DNA from: Holdemania sp. Marseille-P2844
Lineage (GTDB): Bacteria > Bacillota_I > Bacilli_A > Erysipelotrichales > Erysipelotrichaceae
NCBI RefSeq assembly: GCF_900120005.1
Contig: NZ_LT635447.1
Span: 62,001 to 126,000 of the forward strand
Direction: 5' to 3'
DNA: 64,000 nt
This document shows positions 45,211-54,700 of the stretch, one piece after another (the first letter of the stretch is position 1; each line of letters starts with the position of its first letter). The notes under the pieces are model-generated. The model searched no databases, had not been told where the DNA came from, and saw nothing but the letters and a program-made list of their open reading frames with translations. A program made the position numbers and the translations under genes.

Positions 45211-45978
45211 TTAGAAAAACCGGATCGAAGCGATCATATTCAAAATCACAAAGCCCAGCCACAGAAACAGAACGTAAGGAATCATATTCTGTTTTTCAAT
45301 CCGGCGCTGCAGCTCAATGCGGCGTGCGCCCTGGATCTTTTCATTCGCGATTTTAGAAAACGCCGTTAAGATCAGCTCACGATTCTCGGAAGTGATCGAC
45401 AGACTGAACAACGTCCGCATAATCCGTCCGATATCGTCAATTTGAGAAAACCGCTGGGCAAACTTCAAATAGGGCTTCAGATCAGATCCCTGGGTATGGA
45501 TTTCCCGCGCCAAAACCCGCAGATCTTCCTGAAAGATCGCCGGCGCTTCACGGATTGATTTTTCAATCGCGTTGGGCACCGGATTGTTTTGAATCAGGAT
45601 CGCCAGATGATTCAAATAGTAAGGAAATTCTTTTTTAGCCTGTCCCAGCAGTTGGATATAGATCATCTTTAACCGCAGGCGATCGCCAAGGTAGACGGCG
45701 GTGGCCGCCAGAACGGCGCAGATCAGTGAAAATGTATCCAGCGTGCCTTTCTTGATCGCCAGCATGAACAATCCGGCGGCAAACGCGTACAATATCCGTT
45801 TAAGCATGCGGGCGCGCGGTTGTCCCTTTCCTGTTTTTTCACAATAAAATGCGTAGTCGGATTCCATCCAGCGGTCTAATAACGCCGCTGTTTCCGCAGC
45901 GAACGGACCCGCTTGATAGGCCCACAGGCCCCACAAGCTCAGTGCACTCAGCTGCATCAGCGCCAACATCAATCCCAT
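45211..45978 (-). CDS. TadC-like pilus platform protein
   Basis: 255 residues from the ATG after AGAGGTGA; the longer frame starts inside tadB. Membrane segments lie at the N-terminus, around residues 85-120 and at the C-terminus (PYVLFLWLGFVILNMIASIRF). The GspF/T2SSF domain lies between. With TadB it forms the inner-membrane platform driven by the TadA ATPase. Confidence 0.83.
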   Translation of the reverse strand: MGLMLALMQLSALSLWGLWAYQAGPFAAETAALLDRWMESDYAFYCEKTGKGQPRARMLKRILYAFAAGLFMLAIKKGTLDTFSLICAVLAATAVYLGDRLRLKMIYIQLLGQAKKEFPYYLNHLAILIQNNPVPNAIEKSIREAPAIFQEDLRVLAREIHTQGSDLKPYLKFAQRFSQIDDIGRIMRTLFSLSITSENRELILTAFSKIANEKIQGARRIELQRRIEKQNMIPYVLFLWLGFVILNMIASIRFF

Positions 45979-45988
45979 AAACTCACCT

Positions 45989-46870
45989 CTATTCCAGCTT
46001 GTCGTTGCGGCTGCACCAGAATTCATACAGAAACAGCGTCGCAGCGTTCAGCAGGTAAAACAGAAAAATGCAGAAGCGAAAGGACTCCGTCGCCAGATTG
46101 ACATACATGGAGGAATGAAACATCTTTTTCATGACCAGCGCCGCCAGCAGATTCAAAATCATCATAAAGTAAAATACGGAACGTCCGGCAGCTTTCTTCT
46201 GCCGGTAATCGTTGATCAGCAGTTCACTTTCCTCGGTGTTGTCAAACAGATAATCGACAAGCTGTTCGTTGCGTCCGCCTTCAATCTTTTTGCCTTTTAA
46301 CAATAAATGAAGATTACGGACCTGCGAATATTCGTACTTCTTTTCCAAATCATCCAGCGCCTGGGCAAAATCCGAATTGGCTTCGATCTGCCGCACGCAA
46401 AGCTCAAGATCCTTTTTTAACGGCGCTTCCACCAACGCCGCGCAGTCTTTCAGAATCCGCAGACTGTTTTTATCTTCCCGGATGTAAAGAATCGCGGTCG
46501 ATACATACGTCAACATTTCCTTTTCTTCTTTTTCCTGGGCTAAGCGCTTCAGATTCATATAGAAAAATGAAGGCAGAAAGAAGATCGCCAGGGACGCGAT
46601 GATCGCCGAATAGACCCAGTGCTCTGTCGTGGCGTAGCAGAGCAAGCCGCACAGAGTTCCTAAAATTGCCGCCTGACTTGCATATTGACCAGCCGGATAA
46701 TGTCCGCCCAGGATTTCAATCCGGCGGATTAATCCAAAATAGGAAATATCGTTCAGCTTCCGCATCACCCGGCTGTCCAAAACAGCCTGCCAGTCATGGC
46801 AGTCCAGTTTGAATGCGAGGGCACTGTAACAAAAGCCCAGCGTCAGAAACAGAATTTTCATTCCGCGCAT
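45989..46870 (-). CDS. TadB-like pilus platform protein
   Basis: 293 residues with membrane segments near the N-terminus, at about 75-115 (AAILGTLCGLLCYATTE) and at the C-terminus (SFRFCIFLFYLLNAATLF); the cytoplasmic middle is helical. The start is the ATG after GGGAGAA, overlapping the tadA stop by 13 bases. The 35-codon upstream extension lies wholly inside tadA and is ignored. Partner of TadC. Confidence 0.83.
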   Translation of the reverse strand: MRGMKILFLTLGFCYSALAFKLDCHDWQAVLDSRVMRKLNDISYFGLIRRIEILGGHYPAGQYASQAAILGTLCGLLCYATTEHWVYSAIIASLAIFFLPSFFYMNLKRLAQEKEEKEMLTYVSTAILYIREDKNSLRILKDCAALVEAPLKKDLELCVRQIEANSDFAQALDDLEKKYEYSQVRNLHLLLKGKKIEGGRNEQLVDYLFDNTEESELLINDYRQKKAAGRSVFYFMMILNLLAALVMKKMFHSSMYVNLATESFRFCIFLFYLLNAATLFLYEFWCSRNDKLE

Positions 46871-47913
46871 GATTTCTTCTCCCTGCTTTCCGTCATTCCC
46901 AGACGGCGCTGCAATTCGGGTGAACAGCGGTTCAGCCGGCCGGTGCGGGCCCGGTAGAGAACATGCTGGGTACATTGCCGGGTTTTCGGGTCATAGAGAT
47001 ACTCGATGATTTCGTCGACGCTGCGGACAATTCCGTCCTTACCCGTTTCCTTTTTCAGATGAACGACCAGATCGACCAGGGAATACACACGCATTTCAAG
47101 CGAGCTCATCGACTCCGCGTCGTTTTTCATCATCTGCTTGATGCGGGTGGTAACGGTATCCGCTCCGCGGGTATGCATCGTTGTCAGCACGGTATGTCCG
47201 GTCGACATCGCGTCCAGCAAATCGTCGACTTCTTTTCCGCGGGCTTCCTGAAGCAGAATCCAGTTGACGTTCTGACGCAGCGCCATCGCGATGATCGCTG
47301 AATAATCAAAGCCCGGACGCACCCGGAACGCGCTGCATGAAGCTTCAGGATGGATTTCCTTAATATTGAATTCCAGCGAATCTTCAATCGTCACAATTCT
47401 CTGATCGACGGGAATATAGGTCGCCAGAAATTTTAAGAATTCAGTTTTGCCGCTGCCGGTTTCACCGACAAAAATGATGTTGCACCGATAGCGGATACAG
47501 CGGATCAGAAACTGCAGTGCCGAACGGGTGATAAAGCCGCTTTCCACTAAATAGTCCTCGCTCAGAATACTGGCGCGGGATACCTTGCGCAGCGCCAACG
47601 TCACGCCGCTGACCGAAAGTTCCTCATGAATCGCGCTGACGCGCAAATCGAGATCGGCGTCATGAATATCGCCTTCCAGACAGGGGCTGCCGGGGTTGAA
47701 TTCTTTTTCCATCTTATTGGCAACCTGATTGGCAATGCGGTTGATCTCCGTTTCCTGAATCGATCGGTCCATCAGACGGTAATGCCCATGATGATTGGAA
47801 GTCACCCAGATTTCGTTGTGATTCAGACAGTTGATATCGCGGATATCTTCCTGAATTAGAAGATCGCTGAGCACACCGAAGTCAATTTTGTCAAAGATCC
47901 GCGCATCATTCAT
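46858..47913 (-). CDS. TadA/CpaF-type pilus ATPase
   Basis: 351 residues of the VirB11/type II secretion ATPase superfamily: Walker A IIFVGETGSGKTEFLK, Asp box IVTIEDSLEF, Walker B-like NWILLQEARGKEVDDLL and His box GHTVLTTMHTRGADTV. It drives pilus assembly. The Walker B shows LLQEARG where most relatives have the pattern LxGExRG (Gly replaced by Gln). It starts in an 8-base overlap with the cpaB-like gene. Confidence 0.92.
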   Translation of the reverse strand: MNDARIFDKIDFGVLSDLLIQEDIRDINCLNHNEIWVTSNHHGHYRLMDRSIQETEINRIANQVANKMEKEFNPGSPCLEGDIHDADLDLRVSAIHEELSVSGVTLALRKVSRASILSEDYLVESGFITRSALQFLIRCIRYRCNIIFVGETGSGKTEFLKFLATYIPVDQRIVTIEDSLEFNIKEIHPEASCSAFRVRPGFDYSAIIAMALRQNVNWILLQEARGKEVDDLLDAMSTGHTVLTTMHTRGADTVTTRIKQMMKNDAESMSSLEMRVYSLVDLVVHLKKETGKDGIVRSVDEIIEYLYDPKTRQCTQHVLYRARTGRLNRCSPELQRRLGMTESREKKSCAE

Positions 47914-48706
47914 CCTCCCTCACCTCTTTGACCAGACTGACGTCAATCGTTTTCTGATAAAGCAGTTCACGCATTTTCGCAATGTCATAGAAATCCTCAG
48001 CCTGACTTTCCGGATTCAGCGATCCATAGGTTACCATCGGCAGCACCGTGCCGAAAAACTTTGCCCGCTGGACCAGATCCGCGTCTTCGTACGAGAGGGC
48101 GACAACGATGACGCTGGTGGCCTTATCCGACTGGGCGTCGATATTCTTACCCGTACTGTCGCGAACCGCGATCACCCGCGCCTGCGATACCAGCTGCCCA
48201 TACAGCACGCGTTTTTCCGATTCGTCTGCCTGTGTCGCGTAGCCCTGAAAATAAAGATCAATCTGATGTCCCGGCAGGATGGAATTGGCGTAAGATGTCT
48301 TGATGTCCGCGTCGATCGTCACCGCCGCTTCATTCTCCAGCAGCGGAAACGCCGACACATCATGAAGCTCATCTTTCGCTATCAACAGTTCTTCATAGAA
48401 CAAGGCGCCTTCCGCAACCGAATTATAGGTGTCGACTGCCTGACCGATTAATTGTTCCGGATCTTTTTCAACGCCTTCCAGCACTACCGGCCGCGGAACC
48501 TCGATCAACTGAATATCCTCCCGTTGAATCACCGTGCCGGATTTCAGATATCGCGCCGCAACGGGAACCAAAATCGGATCAATGGCCGCCTGTACGGTCG
48601 TTTCATACACTTTATAACCGCATAAGCCCACCGCCAACGTCAGAATCAGCGTTAAAAGCAGCCGGTAGCGCTGAAGAAAAGAAGGGGAAAGCTTTATTTT
48701 TTTCAT
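47906..48706 (-). CDS. CpaB/RcpC-like pilus assembly protein
   Basis: 266 residues with one N-terminal membrane helix (LLLTLILTLAVGLCGYKV) and a SAF domain right after it (VPVAARYLKSGTVIQREDIQ), then the RcpC/CpaB extracytoplasmic region (NSILPGHQIDLYFQGYAT). In Tad systems it aids pilus assembly outside the membrane. Stop and start overlap both neighbours by a few bases. Confidence 0.87.
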   Translation of the reverse strand: MKKIKLSPSFLQRYRLLLTLILTLAVGLCGYKVYETTVQAAIDPILVPVAARYLKSGTVIQREDIQLIEVPRPVVLEGVEKDPEQLIGQAVDTYNSVAEGALFYEELLIAKDELHDVSAFPLLENEAAVTIDADIKTSYANSILPGHQIDLYFQGYATQADESEKRVLYGQLVSQARVIAVRDSTGKNIDAQSDKATSVIVVALSYEDADLVQRAKFFGTVLPMVTYGSLNPESQAEDFYDIAKMRELLYQKTIDVSLVKEVREDE

Positions 48707-49104
48707 TCTGTCTCCTCGTTTCTTTCAACGATCACCACGTTGTCATATTGCGAATCCATCTGTGCGCTCATCGCTGCTTTCCCCGATTCCCGCACCGCCA
48801 CGGCAATCGCGGCCGGATCTTCATGAATATCGACAAAGCGAACTTCCAGCTGCGACAGCGTGCTGTGATTCTGCGCGATCTTTGCATTCCACAACCGCAT
48901 CACCCGGTTTTTATTCACCGACAAACGGTTGTTTACGATCAGGTCTCCGCGGTTCAGCGCTTCGTCCATCACGGATAACTGCGTCGTCCGCACACTCTCA
49001 AACAGCGAATCTTCCATAATCAGCTTGCGGTCAAAATCCAGAAACAATAACAGACAGATACAGGCCAGGAAAATCAGGCCGTAAATCTTGACGGATTGAC
49101 TCAT
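48703..49104 (-). CDS. Minor pilin-like membrane protein
   Basis: 133 residues: one N-terminal membrane helix (IYGLIFLACICLLLFLDF) and an extracytoplasmic domain. The position between the Flp pilin and CpaB genes suggests a TadE/F- or DUF5411-like subunit; the sequence alone is not decisive. ATG follows GGAGGAAT. Confidence 0.7.
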   Translation of the reverse strand: MSQSVKIYGLIFLACICLLLFLDFDRKLIMEDSLFESVRTTQLSVMDEALNRGDLIVNNRLSVNKNRVMRLWNAKIAQNHSTLSQLEVRFVDIHEDPAAIAVAVRESGKAAMSAQMDSQYDNVVIVERNEETE

Positions 49105-49165
49105 TCATATTCCTCCTTCACATTGATGAAAAGAAAGGAAAGCGCGGCCGCTTTCCTTCTGTCGG

Positions 49166-49345
49166 TTACGATACCGACGGTGTGTAGTGCTGCCCTAAAT
49201 CCAGCAAGTTCCCGACGGTCTTACTGATGCCGCTGGTCAGCTGCGCCGCGAATCCAGTGTCGGCCATTGTGATGTAAGCTATCAACAGGCCGACCAGAAT
49301 TACCGCGATGATTAATCCTCCGTATTCTTGAAATATCTCTTTCAT
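49166..49345 (-). CDS. Flp-type pilin
   Basis: 59 residues: a short charged N-terminus with QEYGG followed by a hydrophobic helix (LIIAVILVGLLIAYITMA) and a small polar tail. Size and first place in the operon are those of the major Flp pilin, which is normally trimmed by a TadV prepilepeptidase; none is encoded in this window. The ATG lies 8 bases after AAAGGAG; an in-frame GTG two codons earlier is too close to it. Confidence 0.75.
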   Translation of the reverse strand: MKEIFQEYGGLIIAVILVGLLIAYITMADTGFAAQLTSGISKTVGNLLDLGQHYTPSVS

Positions 49346-49351
49346 AAACAC

Positions 49352-49617
49352 TCTCCTTTCGCTTACATTAGTAATATTGCGGTATTTTTAAAAAAGCCCC
49401 ACGAAAAATCAAAATATTTTTACTTTTTTCCGTTTTTTTTAGAATTTTTATGAAAATCTCTGTTTATTTTCATAAATCTGCCTTTTTTTATGTTTTTTGC
49501 CTTCACAATGTGATAAACAAGGATTCATTCACATTTCTGCGTTGATCTGTTCTGCCAGACCGCGGCAAAATTTTTTTTATTTTTTTTTAAATTCAGGACT
49601 TCATTTTTTTCAAATTA
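49352..49617. promoter_or_regulatory. AT-rich control region of the pilus operon
   Basis: It contains a perfect 11-base inverted repeat, TTTATGAAAAT (49447-49457) and ATTTTCATAAA (49466-49476), with an 8-base spacer, about 100 bases upstream of the pilin start. Long A and T runs flank it. I cannot assign -35/-10 boxes with confidence. Confidence 0.55.
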
Positions 49618-49626
49618 TGCTATAAT
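49618..49626 (+). promoter_or_regulatory. Extended -10 of the tRNA-Gly pair
   Basis: TGCTATAAT, 26 bases before the first tRNA. No clear -35. Confidence 0.65.
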
Positions 49627-49652
49627 AAATGAGCACTTGGAAATCAGAATGC

Positions 49653-49726
49653 GCGGGTGTAGTTCAATGGCAGAACACAACCTTCCCAAGGTTGCTACGG
49701 GAGTTCGATTCTCCTCACCCGCTCCA
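49653..49726 (+). tRNA. tRNA-Gly (CCC)
   Basis: Acceptor arms GCGGGTG and CACCCGC, D arm with AGTTCAATGGCAGAAC, anticodon loop TTCCCAA (CCC at 49685-49687), T arm GTTCGATT, encoded CCA end. Confidence 0.95.
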
Positions 49727-49734
49727 CAAGTTGT

Positions 49735-49808
49735 GCAGATGTAGTTCAATGGTAGAACGCGACCTTGCCAAGGTCGACACGGCGGTTCAATTCCGCTCAT
49801 CTGCTCCA
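49735..49808 (+). tRNA. tRNA-Gly (GCC)
   Basis: Acceptor arms GCAGATG and CATCTGC, anticodon loop TTGCCAA (GCC at 49767-49769), T arm GTTCAATT, encoded CCA. Its 3' end faces the integrase gene and is the probable phage attachment site. Confidence 0.95.
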
Positions 49809-49817
49809 TTACGATTT

Positions 49818-49843
49818 AAGCCCTTAATTTAAAGGGCTTTTTT
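49818..49843 (+). terminator. Terminator after the tRNA-Gly pair
   Basis: Arms AAGCCCTT and AAGGGCTT with T6. Confidence 0.85.
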
Positions 49844-49938
49844 AATGTTCATACATAAAAAGACGAAAAAAAGACGAAAATTTGACTGTTTGATTAAACG
49901 AAGATCGTTGTGTATTATAGAATCAGGGGGGTGAATTT

Positions 49939-51036
49939 ATGGCTGTAAAGAACATTGGGAAAAGTAACTGGGAAGCTCGCGGAAAATATAAAATGCCTGA
50001 TGGAACATATAAAGACTATCGACGAAAAGGATTCAAAACAAAGGCGTCTGCCGAAGAGTTTGAGAGAAATTTAAAGGATCAAGGGAGGTTAGGCGTTGCC
50101 GTTGCAAAATCTCAAATAACGTTCAGTGCGCTCACTGAAATGTATTTAAAAAGTAAAAGAGGTAAAAAGAAGACAAGCTCTATCATTGATGATGAAACTG
50201 TATTTAAAAAAATAAACACAGATATTGGAGATGAAAAAATAATAGGATTAAACCGGATTAAACTAGAAAGATATTTTTTATCACTAGATGAAAAAGGCTA
50301 TTCCATCAATTATATAGATAAAATCTATTTCTGTATCAAGAAGGTCCTGACCTATGCAAAAAAAGAACACCTGGTTTCTTATAATGTTATGGATGACATA
50401 GAAAGAGTTAAAAGGTTAGATGAAGTTAAAGAGGAAATAAAATTCTGGACTCCAAACGATTTAAAGCAATTCTTAACCGTCGTCAATAACGCTACTCTTA
50501 AAGATTTCTATGAATTCTTGTATTGGACAGGATTGCGGCGCGGAGAAGCGCTTGGCATTACCTGGGAAAAAGTTAACTTTGAAGAACGTACGCTGCGAAT
50601 TAACCAGCAGATCAGCGTGAAGCTTGGCGAGGATGTTATTACCTCTCCAAAAACAAAAAACAGCATTCGTACTCTTAAAATGCCAGAAGTCATTTATAAT
50701 ATGATGAAACGAAGGTACGAAGAAGCGAGAATTCTAAACGGATTTAATGAGAAATTCTTTGTCTTTGGGAATGACGTTCCTTTGAAAAGAAATTACATCC
50801 AGAAAAATCTTGATAAGTACATTATCAAATCCGGAGTTAAAACAAGAATCACCATACATGGATTTCGGCACAGCTGCGCATCCTATCTTATTAATAGCGG
50901 ATGCAATATCCTTGCTGTAGCAAAATATCTCGGCGATACCGTTGATACATTAACCAGCACTTACGCTCACCTATTTACAAATACCCAAGATGAGTTAATC
51001 GCAGTGATTGATCAAAATAATAAAAAAGAGGACTAA
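49939..51036 (+). CDS. int: Tyrosine-type site-specific integrase
   Basis: 365 residues. An N-terminal arm-binding AP2-like domain (SNWEARGKYKMPDGTYKDYR), a SAM-like core-binding domain, then the catalytic domain with Arg200 in WTGLRRGEALG, the HGFRHS box (His307, Arg310) and Tyr342 in TSTYAHLF. Start: ATG after GGGGGGTG. It lies 130 bases from tRNA-Gly(GCC), as expected for a phage integrated in the tRNA 3' end. AT-rich compared with the host genes. Confidence 0.95.
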   Translation: MAVKNIGKSNWEARGKYKMPDGTYKDYRRKGFKTKASAEEFERNLKDQGRLGVAVAKSQITFSALTEMYLKSKRGKKKTSSIIDDETVFKKINTDIGDEKIIGLNRIKLERYFLSLDEKGYSINYIDKIYFCIKKVLTYAKKEHLVSYNVMDDIERVKRLDEVKEEIKFWTPNDLKQFLTVVNNATLKDFYEFLYWTGLRRGEALGITWEKVNFEERTLRINQQISVKLGEDVITSPKTKNSIRTLKMPEVIYNMMKRRYEEARILNGFNEKFFVFGNDVPLKRNYIQKNLDKYIIKSGVKTRITIHGFRHSCASYLINSGCNILAVAKYLGDTVDTLTSTYAHLFTNTQDELIAVIDQNNKKED

Positions 51037-51058
51037 CCGTTATAGGAAAGTCCTCTTT
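51022..51058. terminator. Bidirectional terminator
   Basis: Arms GAGGACT (51028-51034) and AGTCCTC (51049-51055) with flanking A6 and T3. It overlaps the integrase stop and ends the convergent late phage genes. Confidence 0.75.
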
Positions 51059-51061
51059 GCT

Positions 51062-51340
51062 TTATTTTTGTTGCAAATGCTCATCCAATCTGTGATGAGC
51101 TGATTTTGTTGATTGCTCTATAATCACGACTTTTTTGCCCAGATCGTTAACCTCATCTTGCAGTTCACTGACGTCAGTTTTCACTCCGGTGATTATGTCC
51201 AGTTTAGCGTTTATCTCACCCCTCCATTCTGCATCTCCGCTGATCTTTTTCTCGCGGCCCGATAACCACCCAGCCAAGCCTACAAAGCAGCCGACAAGGC
51301 TGACCATCAGGCTGATCGCAATCGTTGTCGATCCATCCAT
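51062..51340 (-). CDS. Phage small membrane protein, XhlA-like
   Basis: 92 residues: an N-terminal membrane helix (IAISLMVSLVGCFVGLAGWL) and a coiled-coil tail (VSELQDEVNDLGKKVVIIEQ). The layout resembles XhlA-type lysis accessory proteins. Next to a holin-like gene. Preceded by AGGATT. Confidence 0.7.
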   Translation of the reverse strand: MDGSTTIAISLMVSLVGCFVGLAGWLSGREKKISGDAEWRGEINAKLDIITGVKTDVSELQDEVNDLGKKVVIIEQSTKSAHHRLDEHLQQK

Positions 51341-51342
51341 AG

Positions 51343-51672
51343 TTAATCCTCGTCTTTATGATTGATTTGGCTCAGCGGTTTAAAATAAGACCACTTACCT
51401 TCTACCGCTTTATAAAATACATCAGCACCAATAAAGCCCACATGGCCAACAAGGACAATATAAACGATATCCCAGATGGTCATCGGTGTCATATCGCAAA
51501 GCACGTAACACCAAGCAAAAGCAAATCCGACATTGAGCATCCAGCTGGTCAAAACCAGCTTTGATTTTGTCGGCGCGATCGCTTCCTTGATCTTCTGGAT
51601 CAGCAGCGACGCAAACACGCCGACGATGAGTGCGATTAAGCACATGTAGAGTAATGTTTGAGTATTTGGCAT
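51343..51672 (-). CDS. Phage holin-like protein
   Basis: 109 residues with about three membrane segments (LLYMCLIALIVGVFASLLI, LNVGFAFAWCYVL, WDIVYIVLVGHVGFIGA) and a charged tail. Size, topology and position in the lysis region suggest a holin. ATG follows AAGGAGGG. Confidence 0.7.
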   Translation of the reverse strand: MPNTQTLLYMCLIALIVGVFASLLIQKIKEAIAPTKSKLVLTSWMLNVGFAFAWCYVLCDMTPMTIWDIVYIVLVGHVGFIGADVFYKAVEGKWSYFKPLSQINHKDED

Positions 51673-51711
51673 AATATAGCCCTCCTTCTTATATATGGAA
51701 AAGGAAGAGAA

Positions 51712-54700
51712 TCATTTCCCTTCCTTCATTCCCATTTCTTCAATCATTTTTCTAATCCTTTTTAATTCTGCTTGATATTCTTCTTCGGTCATTTCTAGCA
51801 CCCTGCCACTCATTCCGAAAGTCCCTGCGTCAATCTCCCCATTGCGTTCTTCAGCATCTTCTCCGTTCGGATTATCATCCGATTCGATAATCTTTTTGAT
51901 TGCGTCTAGCGTTCCGTATTTTTCATAAATTTCTCTATTCAAAATTGATTTTGAATTCTCTATTGGGATTTCATCACTGGTGGCAAGATTCTTTGTTAGC
52001 TTTTTTTCAAAAAATGATTTATACGCAGCCATCTGTGGGACGCCCATCTCAATCATTTGATGATAAAAGCCTGTTTGTTTCTCGCTTAAGGTTCTATAGT
52101 CTTCTTTAGCAAAAGCACGGCCTTCTTTCGTTGCTCCTGATCCAAATAACATTCCAGCAGCAAAGTTAAATGGATCTTTCGTGTCAATCGGATATTTAAG
52201 TTTTCCGGCACTGTCATAAGATCCGGTACTTCCTCGCTCCATCGCTTTAAACCACTCAGAAGGTTTTTTACCAAAGTTAAGATTAAAGTCAGGTACTACT
52301 TTTGCATCTTCTAAAAACTTGTAGGTTCTTTCCAGTTGTTTGCCGCCGAACGGTGTTACAAAATTACCAACAAAATTTTGCCAGTCCACATCTTGACCTG
52401 TTAAGCCTTTTACCAAAGGTCTGCTAAGTGCGCTTAAGCCAACATTTCCCACCCCGTACCGAGTAGGATCAGCTTCTCCAAAAAACTTCTCGGAATCCTT
52501 GTCAGAGAGTCCTAAGAAAGCGATAGATTGAGCACCAAACGGAGCGTTAGAAGCAATTTCACCACCTAAACGACCAACAAGATTCGCTTTATTGCTGATA
52601 ACATCATCCATAGCATCAATTAAATCCATGCCTACGCGATTACCAGTTAGTTTCTCATTTAGATTATTCATAAACCAAGTTGTAATAAAAATTGCCAGCA
52701 AAGGTACGAACTTTTTATCAAATCCCATTTGCTTCATCATTTGCCAGGCATTATTTACTTCAACCTGGAATGGAGCAACGAGCTTAACAATTTCGCTTTT
52801 TTGCGTGAGTGGGATTTCGCCGACACCACGGCCCGCTACAGCCCGGCGAACGACATCATCAGCGTAAGTCACAGGGTTTTCTACATTTAGACGTTGCCCC
52901 TGTTCGTAGGCAGCGAACCACATGGATTCCGCCACTGCCTGATCGCCGAATTGGAGTGTCCACGCAGAAAAGTCCTTGAGTTTGTTCAATGTCCCTTCGT
53001 CAAATTTTGAGAAAATATCGTCCATAAATCGTTCCTGAAGGAACGTGCTTTGGTTAATGGGCGATGATTCAAAATCCGTCTGCTGGTTAAAATACTTACT
53101 GCTTAATTTTTGTGTAACGTAAGCAGTATAATCCTTCATTCCCTTGGCGATATCCGAAGAAGCTTTTACACCGCCACGATCAGTTAAAATCCCTAGCGCA
53201 TTAGGTAGATTATAGAACTGTGATACAGCACTGTTTAAGTTCCCCATTACCGCATTTCCTTTGACTCTGCCATTAATCTTCTTCATTAGCTTCAATGCTT
53301 TCCGACCGTTATTCGTATTAGCTAATACTCGGTCGATATAATTGGTTTTGCCGGCAAGATCATTTGTGTAGTTTGACAGCCAGTTTATAAACCTTGTGTT
53401 CTCAACTCCAAGATCATCAGAAGCTTTAACTAACTGCTGAATATCGCCACGATACTTTGCGACAACAGGATCGAAGGCGATCTTATGTTCTGCGATCGGA
53501 ATGTAGTTAAGCATACCCGCGACTGCATCTTCAGTGTAATGCGAATTCCCATCGCGACGCTGCATGAAGGAAGCCCATCTCGATTTTGGTTTTGTAAACT
53601 CACTAATTCCCGCCAGCTGGTTTGAAACGCCCTGATTGTTTTCCGAATTAAAGATGTCGAGCAAGCTATCAGCCATAGATAATTCCTGAAAATGTCTGTA
53701 ATAATCTTTTCGCGGCTTTAACCGCTTGTTTTTATAAACGTTATCTGAAATCTTAGCAAATTGGTTTTCACTCGCACGGATCATTGATTTTGCTTTCGAC
53801 ACTTCCGCGATCGCTGATGCGATATCTTCCGATTTTGCATTTTTTGCTTTTAACTGCACAACTTTCTCGTTCAAAGCTTTTACCATCGTTTTTTGATAGT
53901 TGATCTTTGCCATGAGTTCGTTCTGCTTATCTTCTACTTGCTGCTTTAAGGATTCCTCAGTGTAAATTTTTTCGAGAGTTGCGTTCATTCTTCCGACATA
54001 TTCATCATACATTCCTCGGAAAATTCGGTCTGCTTTTACAATGTCTTGCCACTTATTCGGGAAATCTTTTTGTAAATCTGAAAGCGAGTAAGGTTCAATT
54101 CTGTAAATGTCCTGCTCTCTAGCCAGGATTCCTTTTCCAATTTTTTCACTGCCTACTTTAATCTGCCGTTGTCCTTCGCCATACCACTGCACGGCCGCTG
54201 ATTCTTTTGATCCTTTTTTGATCCCTAATTCTTTCACGACTTTTGTATATAGTTTATTAACATTGTATTGTTTCCATTTTACAAAGCTTTTTTTCGCAAT
54301 TTCCATCGGCTTTTCAAATACATCATACAGCTTTCTTCGCACTTCTTTGTTGCCGTCAGCTACGATATCCAAATTCTGTTGGGTTGTCTTATTTGGCGAT
54401 CCGTAGTTTTTAATCATTCCAGCTAATCCTTTAGCGTCAAATTGCTCTGTTATTTGATCCCCAGCTTTGGCTTCGCTCAGTACTTCTTTCGTTGCGTCTT
54501 CATAGGCTTTGCTTGTAGGTCTTCCGGATGCTAAATCCTTAGAGTATTGCTTTTTAGCCACTTTATCATAGTAAGATTTATCTGATCGATAAATGATTTC
54601 ACTTTCAAAGTCTTGAAGGATTTCATTCAAGTCCGCCCGAAGATCATCTTTTGTATAGCCATAAGCATCGCTAATGTGATGAGTTTCTGGCTTTAAGCTC

